IMG/VR virus record: IMGVR_UViG_3300031862_000041
Span: 1-25,812 of that record
From: a virus
Strand: one strand, 5' to 3'
Length of the DNA stretch: 25,812 nt
Positions within the stretch are counted from its first letter, which is position 1. Every line of letters starts with the position of its first letter. The position numbers and the translations under genes are program-made. The notes beneath the pieces are model-generated. The model was not told the origin of the DNA and searched no databases. It saw nothing but the letters and a program-made list of their open reading frames with translations. Shown here piece by piece: positions 1 through 6,386 of the stretch.

Positions 1-42
1 CTGTTAATCACTAGGTCGGAGGTTCGAGTCCTTCCGGGGGAG
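1..42 (+). tRNA. tRNA-Asn (GUU), 3' part only; probable attL
   Basis: The window begins inside the anticodon arm: CTGTTAATC carries the anticodon GTT. It is followed by the variable loop, a T arm with stem 18-22/30-34 around TTCGAGT, the acceptor 3' strand CGGGGGA (35-41) and discriminator G at 42, as expected for tRNA-Asn. CCA is not encoded. The 5' half lies outside the window. An integrase starts about 110 bases downstream in the same orientation, the common layout when a phage integrates into a tRNA 3' end, so this segment probably contains the attL core; that part is inference because attR is not visible. Confidence 0.9.
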
Positions 43-72
43 AATAAAGACTTACACCATAATTACTTAGAA

Positions 73-101
73 AGAGGCTCCCAACGAGGGGGCCTTTTGT
101 T
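73..101 (+). terminator. Intrinsic terminator after tRNA-Asn
   Basis: The arms 73-82 and 88-97 form a stem of about 10 bp (with G-U pairs) around a 5-base loop, and the 3' arm runs into TTTTGTT. It is well placed to end the tRNA-Asn transcript before the integrase promoter. If integration occurs in the tRNA, the terminator may be phage-supplied. Confidence 0.7.
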
Positions 102-102
102 C

Positions 103-131
103 TTGCAAATCCCTATCGAAAGGTCTAAAAT
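103..131 (+). promoter_or_regulatory. Sigma70-type promoter of the integrase gene
   Basis: TTGCAA (103-108) and TAAAAT (126-131) are separated by 17 bases. The expected start of transcription near 138 leaves a very short leader whose ribosome-binding site GGAGG (139-143) is almost at the 5' end. The promoter overlaps the tail of the upstream terminator, so integrase expression would be insulated from the tRNA. Confidence 0.6.
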
Positions 132-149
132 CTGAACTGGAGGAAGCCG

Positions 150-1325
150 ATGCGATACCCTAAGCCGTACAAGCCGAAAGGCCAGCCGTATTATTACTTC
201 TGGTATCGAGATCGCCATGGCAAGCGCCGCATGAAATCTACGGGCTGCGAGCGCGCCTCCGATGCCCATGATGAGGTTCGTCGATTCATCGACGCGCTAG
301 GCCAGCGCTCAGCCGGCGTCACCTTCGCTGAGTATGCCCGCCCCTATTTCCTTTGGGATTCCTGCCCCCGCGTGCGCCGGCGCTTGGAGGAAGGCAAACA
401 GATAGGCCGCACTTACGTTCGCAGGAGCCGGGCGCTTCTGGACAAATGGGTGATCCCCGACGCCTTCAGCTCTCTGCTCCTCTCGCAGATTACGCGCGGC
501 AATCTCCTGGACCTGCGCGCCCGCCTGCGGCTCCTGGTCGCCGGGCCCAACACCCTAAACAAGACGATCGCGGCGGTAAAAACCGTGCTCTCGGAGGCCG
601 CTTTCCGAGGGGACATCTCAAGCGATCCTGGGGCCAAGGTCGGCAACATCAAGTACGCGCAGCGCGAACGCGGGGTATTCACGCCGGAGGAAGTGCGGGA
701 GCTGCTTGCGGCGCGCCCCGGACCTATGGGCCAAGATCCGCGGCTCGATGCCGCGCTAACCCTGTTATTCTCGACAGGATGCCGCGTCGGGGAGCTGCGC
801 GCCTTGCGCTGGGAGGCTATCGATCTGAAGACAGGCCGCGCGCGCATCCATCAGGCCTTCCAGGATTCCACTACCTTAGGCCCGGTCAAATGGAATAAGC
901 CCCGAGAGATCGTGATCCCGGCATTCGCCCTAGATCGCCTCAGAACCTTGCGCGAGGCATCGAAGGATAGCCAGCCGCAGGATTTCGTCCTTGCTGACGC
1001 CGCCGGCCGGCCGCTTGGAATCGAAGGCCTGAAGAATGCCTTCGAGCGCACCCTGCAGGCGGCGGAGGGCTTTAGGCGCGCCGGACGCTGGCTCACGCCC
1101 CACTCCTGCCGGCATTCGCTCAACACGGCTCTGCTCGCCTCCGGGCTTTCTCCCCTTCTCGTGCAGACTTATTTGGGCTGGAGCTCGCAGGAGTCGCGCA
1201 TCTTGAGCCGGGTGCAGGCGCAGTATACCCATCTACAGCTCCTGCGGCTGGAGGACGTGGCGGCCAGGATCGAGGAATTATTCGGTCAGACCAAGGAAGC
1301 CAAAGGTTCTATCTTACCTATCTGA
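150..1325 (+). CDS. Tyrosine-family site-specific integrase
   Basis: A 391-residue phage integrase that would catalyse recombination between attP and the tRNA-Asn attachment site. The N-terminal part (about 1-50) is an arm-binding-like region (YYYFWYRDRHGKRR), followed by a core-binding SAM-like domain (about 57-155) and a catalytic domain (about 175-375). The catalytic set is visible: Arg212 in STGCRVGELRALRW, a beta-hairpin Lys (247 or 250), His318 and Arg321 in PHSCRHSLN, Trp344 in YLGWSS at the usual His/Trp position, and the nucleophile Tyr359 in QYTHL. The start is fixed by GGAGG 6 bases upstream of ATG. Length and order match full-length phage integrases, so it looks intact. The gene sits directly after the tRNA, with the repeat-rich island behind it. 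Confidence 0.95.
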   Translation: MRYPKPYKPKGQPYYYFWYRDRHGKRRMKSTGCERASDAHDEVRRFIDALGQRSAGVTFAEYARPYFLWDSCPRVRRRLEEGKQIGRTYVRRSRALLDKWVIPDAFSSLLLSQITRGNLLDLRARLRLLVAGPNTLNKTIAAVKTVLSEAAFRGDISSDPGAKVGNIKYAQRERGVFTPEEVRELLAARPGPMGQDPRLDAALTLLFSTGCRVGELRALRWEAIDLKTGRARIHQAFQDSTTLGPVKWNKPREIVIPAFALDRLRTLREASKDSQPQDFVLADAAGRPLGIEGLKNAFERTLQAAEGFRRAGRWLTPHSCRHSLNTALLASGLSPLLVQTYLGWSSQESRILSRVQAQYTHLQLLRLEDVAARIEELFGQTKEAKGSILPI

Positions 1326-1483
1326 CTGAGCGCGCGGAAAAAAGTAAGCAAGCAATTCCTTATACCATCGACATTTGGAGCGCTACTTACTATCTTACCT
1401 AAATTACCGATTCCTACACACAATCCTATAGAACATCATTGACTTCATTAAGGATGAAAGAACTTACCAAAATTACAATTTCT

Positions 1484-1514
<31 letters not shown>

Positions 1515-1659
1515 GAAGTATAGTAAGTAATAGTAATATAGTATTATGGCATATAGAATTAGCTGCTTACTTTTTTGCTTACTTTTTCTATTACTTATTG
1601 GTTATTGGCAAGCAAGAGCGCGATTGCTTTCTTTATGACATCTCCTTGACCCACTCGGC

Positions 1660-1700
1660 GATTCTCGGTCGCGCTTAGCTGAAAAGCTAAACGCCGAATC
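1660..1700. other. Stable hairpin with GAAA tetraloop
   Basis: GATTC (1660-1664) pairs with GAATC (1696-1700), then after an asymmetric internal loop GCG (1671-1673) pairs with CGC (1692-1694) and TTAGCT (1675-1680) with AGCTAA (1685-1690), closed by GAAA. A competing helix is TCGGCG (1655-1660) with CGCCGA (1692-1697). There is no U-tract, so it does not look like a simple terminator. It might be part of a small RNA or a protein binding site; function unknown. Confidence 0.4.
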
Positions 1701-1832
1701 TGCTCTACTACTTCTACTTCGAGTTGATAGGACATTGTGCATTTCCCATTTGGCCGTAATATTTGATTCATAATATTAGCTTACCATAAAGGATACATTA
1801 TATCAAGCTGGGGAACGATCTGAACGGGTTCA

Positions 1833-1904
1833 AGACGCCGGCCGGATTCGAACCGGCGCATAAAGGTTTTGCAGACCTCTCCCTTGCCTCTTGGGTACGG
1901 CGCC
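1833..1904 (-). tRNA. tRNA-Cys (GCA), complete
   Basis: Read on the minus strand the sequence folds into a full cloverleaf: acceptor GGCGCCG (1904-1898) with CGGCGTC (1840-1834) and discriminator U at 1833; a short D arm with a 3-bp stem; anticodon stem GAGGT/ACCTT around CTGCAAA, giving anticodon GCA; and T stem GCCGG/CCGGC around TTCGAAT. U73 and GCA are the identity elements of tRNA-Cys. CCA is not encoded. It is the only complete minus-strand gene seen, and it sits between the integrase island and the rightward promoters, so it is probably phage-carried cargo, although a host gene cannot be excluded without attR. Confidence 0.93.
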
Positions 1905-1916
1905 TTGGATTCCTAT

Positions 1917-1944
1917 TTGACAAATCCCCACATATTAGTATACA
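1917..1944 (+). promoter_or_regulatory. Promoter P1 with partial operator
   Basis: TTGACA (1917-1922) and TATACA (1939-1944) are spaced by 16 bases. The spacer begins with AATCCCCAC, identical to the left half of the operator in the second promoter, while the right half is missing. Two near-identical copies of a 12-base unit ending TATACATCTG follow in tandem (about 1937-1963), possibly further binding sites. It lies 90 bases upstream of promoter P2 and points the same way. Confidence 0.5.
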
Positions 1945-2006
1945 TCTGATTACTATACATCTGTTTAAAAAATCGCTCAAAAAAAACAAAAAAAGACGAT
2001 TCCCGC

Positions 2007-2035
2007 TTGACAAATCCCCACTGTGGGGATATATT
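2007..2035 (+). promoter_or_regulatory. Promoter P2 with 17-bp palindromic operator
   Basis: A near-consensus promoter: TTGACA (2007-2012), a 17-base spacer and TATATT (2030-2035), with A-rich tracts just upstream (about 1979-1994) resembling an UP element. The spacer holds the perfect palindrome ATCCCCACTGTGGGGAT (2014-2030), so a bound repressor would cover both promoter elements. Transcription would start near 2042 and run into the gene at 2081. The 15-base TTGACAAATCCCCAC is shared with P1 (1917-1931 and 2007-2021). The cognate regulator is not in this window. Confidence 0.75.
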
Positions 2036-2080
2036 ATGGGTATGAATATCAAATACGCCAGAAGCGTAGGAGGTAGAGAG

Positions 2081-2383
2081 ATGACAGTGATCAGGGAATA
2101 CGGTGAGTTCAATCAGCGGCGCTACGGCAACCCGTGGGTTGCCATCGTGGACAAGGCGACGGGCAAGCTGGATTTCACCGTGCGGGTGGGCGGATACACC
2201 GGCGCTTACGGCAAGGGCGAGGCGGGCCAGCTATACCTGACCGAGCCGGTCGAGGGCGCCGTGTATGCCATCGGGCAGAAGGACTACCGGGGAAACAACG
2301 GCGGCTACGAGTATGTCAAGTATGTCGGCGGCCAGTTCGTCCCCGTCGAGAAGACTGGCCTCATCGCGGCGCTACAAGGCTGA
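2081..2383 (+). CDS. Small uncharacterised phage protein (100 aa)
   Basis: I do not recognise a characterised family. The protein is soluble, about 100 residues, rich in Gly and Tyr, with the pattern FNQRRYGNPWVA near the start and QKDYRGNNGGYEYV near residue 70. The start at 2081 is chosen because AGGAGG (2068-2073) lies 7 bases before this ATG and because an in-frame ATG at 2036 would fall before the predicted transcription start of P2. It is the first gene behind the operator-bearing promoter, so it is probably expressed early or under repressor control. Coding potential is strong; function unknown. Confidence 0.75.
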   Translation: MTVIREYGEFNQRRYGNPWVAIVDKATGKLDFTVRVGGYTGAYGKGEAGQLYLTEPVEGAVYAIGQKDYRGNNGGYEYVKYVGGQFVPVEKTGLIAALQG

Positions 2384-2392
2384 CCAGTATGG

Positions 2393-2440
2393 GGGCGGGT
2401 GCAACTCCCGCCCAGCCCTATATCCCGCCGTAGGGCGGGA
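2393..2440 (+). promoter_or_regulatory. Two adjacent, mutually complementary hairpins
   Basis: GGGCGGG (2393-2399) pairs with CCCGCCC (2407-2413), and TCCCGCC (2423-2429) pairs with GGCGGGA (2434-2440). All four arms carry the same core, so alternative pairings (first with third, second with fourth) are possible, as in attenuators. There is no U-tract, so this is not a clear intrinsic terminator. It lies between two small genes. Confidence 0.45.
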
Positions 2441-2447
2441 CATCAAA

Positions 2448-2467
2448 TGCGGCAAAGCCGCAGGAGG
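2448..2467 (+). promoter_or_regulatory. Hairpin abutting the ribosome-binding site of the next gene
   Basis: TGCGGC (2448-2453) and GCCGCA (2457-2462) form a 6-bp stem with an AAA loop. Its last base is the first base of the Shine-Dalgarno AGGAGG (2462-2467) of the gene at 2477. The hairpin could expose or occlude the ribosome-binding site depending on the fold of the upstream pair of hairpins. Confidence 0.4.
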
Positions 2468-2476
2468 TACACGAGT

Positions 2477-2782
2477 ATGGCACGGTATCAGATGCATGAT
2501 GGGACGGTGGTGGACACCGCCAATGCCAGCGCGCATTGGGATGAAGACCAGGATTTCGACGGGAGCAACCGCATTGGGCGCAGCTCCCGCAGCCAGTGGC
2601 ACGACCAAACCCTCTATCGCTCGCGGAAGGGACGCTATTACATCGAGTACAGATCGCGCGTGCAAGGCGAGCAAAATCACGTGGAGTGGGTCAGCCCTGA
2701 GCGGGCGGCGGCCTGGCTGGTGGTCAACGAGCATGAGCTACCCGAGGAGCTAGCGAGGTTTGCCGAGGAAGTATCCGAGTAA
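2477..2782 (+). CDS. Small uncharacterised protein (101 aa)
   Basis: No family recognised. The protein starts MARYQMHDGTVVDT and holds alternating polar and aromatic stretches (FDGSNRIGRSSRSQWHDQTL, YYIEYRSRVQG, then AAAWLVVNEHELPEEL), suggestive of a small mixed alpha/beta domain. The HDGTVVDTANA opening followed later by AAAWLVVNEHE resembles short phage-encoded proteins that probably act early, but this is only an impression. The start at 2477 is preferred over an in-frame ATG at 2399 because AGGAGG at 2462-2467 is 9 bases upstream, and because the extra N-terminal residues would be encoded by the hairpin region. Probably co-transcribed from P2. Confidence 0.7.
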   Translation: MARYQMHDGTVVDTANASAHWDEDQDFDGSNRIGRSSRSQWHDQTLYRSRKGRYYIEYRSRVQGEQNHVEWVSPERAAAWLVVNEHELPEELARFAEEVSE

Positions 2783-2789
2783 ATCAATG

Positions 2790-2820
2790 CGCCGGGGCAC
2801 CTCAGAGCCGGACCCCGGCG
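2790..2820 (+). promoter_or_regulatory. GC-rich hairpin after the small gene
   Basis: CGCCGGGG (2790-2797) pairs perfectly with CCCCGGCG (2813-2820) around a 15-base loop. No U-tract follows, so factor-independent termination is doubtful. It lies just after the stop codon of the preceding gene and just before the small gene at 2831, where it could limit read-through or mRNA decay. Confidence 0.4.
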
Positions 2821-2830
2821 TCGTCGCCAT

Positions 2831-2977
2831 ATGAATCGCAATATGCCCAATCCTAGCCAGGAGCAGATACGCGAGGCCATGCGCATCCTCAGGGCTATTC
2901 CAAGCGCTCGCCGTAGCGAGCAGAGCCGCATTAATGGGCGCAAAGGTGGCCGGCCCAAAAAGAAGCCGCAACCTTGA
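2831..2977 (+). CDS. Small basic phage protein ending in a GRKGGRPKKK tail
   Basis: A 48-residue frame, MNRNMPNPSQEQIREAMR..., containing a short amphipathic helix and ending NGRKGGRPKKKPQP. Short phage and plasmid proteins with a Lys-Gly-Gly-Arg-Pro-Lys-Lys tail are common and usually unannotated; the tail suggests nucleic-acid contact. There is no clear Shine-Dalgarno; ATG 2831 or the in-frame ATG at 2843 may be the true start. Its end overlaps the next gene by 44 bases. It is reported because the composition and the typical ending are protein-like, but function is unknown. Confidence 0.5.
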   Translation: MNRNMPNPSQEQIREAMRILRAIPSARRSEQSRINGRKGGRPKKKPQP

Positions 2978-3821
2978 CGCTATGGTGCGCACGTCGTATT
3001 CTCAATCCATGGCCTCAGTTTTCCGGCATCTGGGCGGCCATTTACTAAATATGGACTTCCGGGAGCTCGGCAAGCTCTACCTGTTCTTTCGCCGCTACCC
3101 GGTCCTCGCCCGCAAGGCTACCGCGCAGCTCCTGAACGATTTGGGCTTCGCTTGGCGGCCGCTGGCCGTCACAACCCTGGCCAGCCGCCTGATTATGCGC
3201 AATCCGCGATTCATCCTAAGCCGTATGCGCGTCCAAAAGACCGCGGCGGGCCCGATCGAGCGCCAGGCGGTCACCATAGGCAGTACCATCGTCAGGGGCA
3301 AGGGCGGCAATATTACCTTCGACGGCTTCTATAGCCTGCAGACAGGCCGAGATCCCCAGCGCAACAGGACGCTAGGCTTACTTGCCCGCGGCGGGGATAA
3401 GCGCGCCCAAGCCCGCCGGCAAGGCAAGCTCAACCCTGCGGATGATATTCCCAAGCCCCAAGATTGGGACGATATACCCCAGCCTTCATCCGCGCGCAGG
3501 GCGCAGGCCATGATCCGAGCGGTGGCTGATACTACGGCCTACGGCAAGCGGCTGCTGCTATCTAAGGGAGACAGCGCCGGCATGGCCCCTGGCCTATATC
3601 GGATCAAGCGCCGACGCGGCTATCTACTGCCCAGTACGGGGAGGAGCGCCCCGCAGCTTGCCATCGTGCAGCACTTCGGCCGCCGGCCTCGCGGGCAGCG
3701 CTGGCAGTGGATGCAAGCCTCCCTTAAGTGGCTGCTCGGCCACGCGCCGATAGCCAGCATGTGGCAGCGGGCGATCGGCAGGGTCACGCAGCAGGCAATC
3801 AGCCAATCGAAGGTACTGTGA
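2934..3821 (+). CDS. Phage structural-type protein, possibly tail/neck-associated (up to 295 aa)
   Basis: A basic protein of up to 295 residues. The central part (about 55-105: RRYPVLARKATAQLLNDLGF ... RNPRFILSRMRVQKT) has the pattern of a widespread phage family in which an N-terminal helix is followed by RN..F....IRV; these are generally annotated as tail or neck proteins. The C-terminal part (PGLYRIKRRRGYLLPS, then QHFGRRPRGQRWQWMQ) also resembles that family. The location before the terminase is unusual for a tail completion protein. The start is uncertain: ATG 2934 overlaps the upstream frame, and ATGs at 2982, 3009 and 3051 are also possible; none has a good ribosome-binding site. The identification is tentative. 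Confidence 0.65.
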   Translation: MGAKVAGPKRSRNLDAMVRTSYSQSMASVFRHLGGHLLNMDFRELGKLYLFFRRYPVLARKATAQLLNDLGFAWRPLAVTTLASRLIMRNPRFILSRMRVQKTAAGPIERQAVTIGSTIVRGKGGNITFDGFYSLQTGRDPQRNRTLGLLARGGDKRAQARRQGKLNPADDIPKPQDWDDIPQPSSARRAQAMIRAVADTTAYGKRLLLSKGDSAGMAPGLYRIKRRRGYLLPSTGRSAPQLAIVQHFGRRPRGQRWQWMQASLKWLLGHAPIASMWQRAIGRVTQQAISQSKVL

Positions 3822-3900
3822 CGATCCGCCGCCGGCCAAAGCGCGTCTTGTCGCGACGCCCGGCCATGCGGAAATAGCGCCGAATTGTGCTTGTAACATT

Positions 3901-3929
3901 TTGACAATTCGTGCACGCCGTGCTACATT
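3901..3929 (+). promoter_or_regulatory. Promoter of the packaging operon
   Basis: TTGACA (3901-3906), a 17-base spacer and TACATT (3924-3929). The predicted transcription start, about 7 bases past the -10 box, coincides with the GTG at 3937. The spacer contains the 8-bp palindrome CGTGCACG (3910-3917), which recurs in the spacer of the promoter at 8384, hinting at a shared regulator. Confidence 0.7.
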
Positions 3930-3936
3930 GTATTCC

Positions 3937-4497
3937 GTGGCCAAGCTCAACGCCGCCCAAGCAGAGCAAATCTATCCGGTATCCCGCATGACGATAGGCC
4001 GCTGGATCAAGAGAGGCTACCTCGCGGCGGATATTCATGGGCAATTCGATGAAGAAGCCCTAAAGGTCGCCTTGGCCTCCAAATCCTCGCGCGGCCGCAA
4101 GCTCAGAAGGCAAGCAGGTCCTGCTCCCGGCGGAAATAGCATAAATCGGCGATATACCTCAGCCGACGTGATCGAGGAGGGCCACCGGGTCCGCAATGCG
4201 CTTAATAAGGCCAAGGCTATTCATGAACAGCTGCGGGTGCGGATCGCCATAAGAAAGATGATTCCGTATAAGATCGCACAGCAGGCGTTCCTGCAGCTTG
4301 GCGGAGTGCTGGAGGTCCAATTTCGCATGTTTAGCGAGCGGGTCGGCGAAAACCTATACGCCGCCGTACAGTCGGGAGAGGCTCTGCCGGCTTTCCGGCT
4401 CCGGCTCCAACAAGAGATCGACGCCTCCATGCGCTCCGTGCTCGCCATGGTCCAGCAGTCCGTGGAGAGTATGCGCCAGGAGGAAGGCGCGCCTTGA
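3937..4497 (+). CDS. Terminase small subunit (Nu1-like), probably from a leaderless start
   Basis: Recognises phage DNA for packaging and recruits the large subunit. With the GTG start the protein is 186 aa. It opens AKLNAAQAEQIYPVSRMTIGRWIKRGYL-like, a MerR/Nu1-type winged-helix segment (about 3-30), followed by a basic linker and a long helical region (NALNKAKAIHEQLRVRIAIR) like the oligomerisation helix of Nu1-type proteins. A longer reading from TTG at 3901 is rejected because those codons are the promoter itself. No Shine-Dalgarno precedes GTG 3937; it lies at the expected +1, so translation is probably leaderless. It overlaps the next gene by 4 bases and begins an operon that ends with the large terminase. 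Confidence 0.8.
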   Translation: MAKLNAAQAEQIYPVSRMTIGRWIKRGYLAADIHGQFDEEALKVALASKSSRGRKLRRQAGPAPGGNSINRRYTSADVIEEGHRVRNALNKAKAIHEQLRVRIAIRKMIPYKIAQQAFLQLGGVLEVQFRMFSERVGENLYAAVQSGEALPAFRLRLQQEIDASMRSVLAMVQQSVESMRQEEGAP

Positions 4498-5180
4498 ATC
4501 TCAGTCTTATCCGATCATCCCTGCAGGCGGAAGGCGCTTGGCCATTCGATATCCACATCACTTGCTCGGGAGCCGAGGAGCTCCCGCTTGAGGCGCTAGA
4601 GGATCTTCAGGGCAATCTCAAACAGCGCACTGAGGAGGACATCATCAAGATCCTGCGCAGCATTCGTCAGTATGGCTTTAGCTTCCCCTTTTTCTATTGT
4701 TCCCTTGACGGGCATCGTTACTGCATGGATGGCCACGGGCGCATCATGGCATTATCCATTTATCGCAGGCTCGGCGGCTCGCTGCCGAGCCTGCCCTGTT
4801 GTCGGATTGAAGCGCGCGACCTGAAGGAAGCCAAAAACAAATTGCTGCGGATGAACTCGCGATATGGCGCCATCAACTCGGAGGCCCTGCTGGAGTTCAT
4901 CGATGACCTCGACCTTAATCCCGATGACCTATCTTTGCCGGACGTGGATATGGACGCGCTGGTCCCTCTGTCCTTAAGCCTCATCGATAACAGCCAAGAG
5001 GAGGATACAAGGACCGGCCGCACGAAGCCGGGTCACGGCGCAATGGTCGTCACCATCGGTACTTTTAGCGAACTGGTGGACATGGCAATCGGCAGCCAGA
5101 TAATCAAGCTCATCGGCGAGCGCTATGAAGGGCGGCGCATTGAAGGGTTCTTCCGCGAATGCCTGCGGTTTATTACCTGA
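4494..5180 (+). CDS. ParB/sulfiredoxin-fold protein
   Basis: A 228-residue protein with a ParB-like N-terminal domain: LEALEDLQGNLKQRTEEDI, a strand giving CSLDGHRYCMDGHGRIMAL (GHGR at 80-83, the ParB phosphate-binding signature), then LPCCRIEARDLKEAKNKLLRMNSRYGAINS and a tail with repeated acidic LDLNPDDLSLPDVDMDAL. This resembles the ParB domain found at the N-terminus of many phage DNA methylases, but no methylase follows; the C-terminal 60 residues are unassigned. The start is TTG at 4494, overlapping the small terminase stop (TTGA), with AGGAGG upstream. It overlaps the next gene by 22 bases, so the two are translationally coupled. Likely role: nucleotide- or DNA-acting accessory enzyme; not established. 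Confidence 0.8.
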   Translation: MNLSLIRSSLQAEGAWPFDIHITCSGAEELPLEALEDLQGNLKQRTEEDIIKILRSIRQYGFSFPFFYCSLDGHRYCMDGHGRIMALSIYRRLGGSLPSLPCCRIEARDLKEAKNKLLRMNSRYGAINSEALLEFIDDLDLNPDDLSLPDVDMDALVPLSLSLIDNSQEEDTRTGRTKPGHGAMVVTIGTFSELVDMAIGSQIIKLIGERYEGRRIEGFFRECLRFIT

Positions 5181-6385
5181 CCAGCCGCGAAGGCGCATCC
5201 ATGTATACGGCCTCCGCGATCCGCCACTTCATGCGGCTGGCCGGGATCGAGGAGGTGGCCGATCAGGAGCGGGCAGAGGCGATATGGTGCTCCATCTGTG
5301 ATCCCGATGAGCTACCGGTGCTCAGGCGCGCCAGGCAAATGGCCGCCGGTCGGCCGGTGATCATGGGAGGATTTGAAGCCTATTTCCCCTACCCTTATCT
5401 GGCATGGGCGGATTATATAGTCATGGGAGCGGCGGAGGGTTTCGTCGAGGCGTACGGCCGCGATCCGCGCGACGCGCTCGCCCTCGATAATGTAGTGAGC
5501 CGCCTCCGGCCCACGGGGGAACCGGACTACCGCATCCGCTATGACCGCTATCCGCTCGTGCGCATGGCGGGCGGCAATCGCTATTACTACATGGGCTCCC
5601 GGGGATGCCATCGCAAGTGCCGCTTTTGCGCCACGAGCTGGACGCAACCCTATAGCCGCAATAGCGATCGCGCCATCAGGGCCGCCGTGCGCCAGGTCGA
5701 GAGGCAGCCTCGCGGCAAACTGACTCTGATCGGCAACGATAGCCGCAATCTGATCAGCTCTCCCGCGGTGGCCGCCCAATCGGTGACCGTAGAGGACTAT
5801 CTGCGCGATCCCGAGCGCTATCGCTCAAGGATGCTGCATTTCGGGATCGAGGGTTGGACGGAGGAGGAGCGCCGCCGGCTGGGGAAGCCGATCCCCGATG
5901 ATCATCTGCGCGAGCTGCTGCGGGTGACGAAGAGGTTGCGGCAGAGGTGTGAATTGTTCTATATCGTTTTCCCCGACTGGGGCGAGGAGCGCCTTGCGCA
6001 TCTATATGACTTGCTGCCATGGGATGTCGAGCTGGCGCCGCAAATCTATCTGAAGATGACCTATTTCGACGCCTGTCCTCATACTCCGCTGGCCGATCAG
6101 GCCATAAGTCCGGTATACTGCGATACCCAGGGAATGTTCTATCGGCTTAATGCGCGGTGCAAGCGCATCCGCATTTTCCCTACGCGCTCGATGGCTCGAT
6201 CGGCCTGGCGGACGTGCCTGCACCGCGCGACGAGCGAGGAGGCCGAGCGTCTGGGCGTACAGCCCACGGATGTCAATCGGCCGGAATCGTTTGACTTGTT
6301 CCGCGCCCGTCTCAGGCAGCTGGGCCTTGAGCCCCTCCTCAGCCGGCACGTAGACTGGTCTGGCATTCACGTGAGCACGAGTTAA
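5159..6385 (+). CDS. Radical SAM protein with B12-binding-like N-terminal domain
   Basis: A 408-residue protein. Residues about 1-100 look like the Rossmann-type N-terminal domain of B12-binding radical SAM enzymes (VYYLTSREGASMY, PVIMGGFEAYFPYPYLAWAD, YIVMGAAEGF), but lack the DxHxxG cobalamin ligand motif. The [4Fe-4S] cluster motif CX3CX2C is Cys150, Cys154, Cys157 in GCHRKCRFCATSW, preceded by YYYMGSRG. The remainder fits a TIM-barrel radical SAM core, with additional Cys in the C-terminal part. The substrate is unknown. It lies between a ParB-fold protein and the large terminase, an odd position for a metabolic enzyme, and suggests a role in modifying DNA, the packaging machinery or a host target. 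Start ATG 5159 begins directly before the first beta strand, with no strong ribosome-binding site but coupled by overlap. Confidence 0.87.
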   Translation: MPAVYYLTSREGASMYTASAIRHFMRLAGIEEVADQERAEAIWCSICDPDELPVLRRARQMAAGRPVIMGGFEAYFPYPYLAWADYIVMGAAEGFVEAYGRDPRDALALDNVVSRLRPTGEPDYRIRYDRYPLVRMAGGNRYYYMGSRGCHRKCRFCATSWTQPYSRNSDRAIRAAVRQVERQPRGKLTLIGNDSRNLISSPAVAAQSVTVEDYLRDPERYRSRMLHFGIEGWTEEERRRLGKPIPDDHLRELLRVTKRLRQRCELFYIVFPDWGEERLAHLYDLLPWDVELAPQIYLKMTYFDACPHTPLADQAISPVYCDTQGMFYRLNARCKRIRIFPTRSMARSAWRTCLHRATSEEAERLGVQPTDVNRPESFDLFRARLRQLGLEPLLSRHVDWSGIHVSTS

Positions 6386-6386
6386 G

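Noticed and set aside
2036-2080. ATG 2036 as the start of the first rightward gene
   Set aside because: It lies between the -10 box and the predicted +1 of P2. ATG 2081 with AGGAGG fits better.
1798-2112. 104-residue frame on the minus strand across the tRNA-Cys
   Set aside because: It runs through an intact tRNA and the promoters; no ribosome-binding site.
3822-3900. Partial inverted repeats in the gap before the packaging promoter
   Set aside because: Only short imperfect stems (such as GCGTC/GACGC) were found and no T-run; no supported terminator.
3901-3936. TTG 3901 as the start of the small terminase
   Set aside because: These codons are the promoter -35 and -10 boxes; no ribosome-binding site; the conserved N-terminus starts at 3937.
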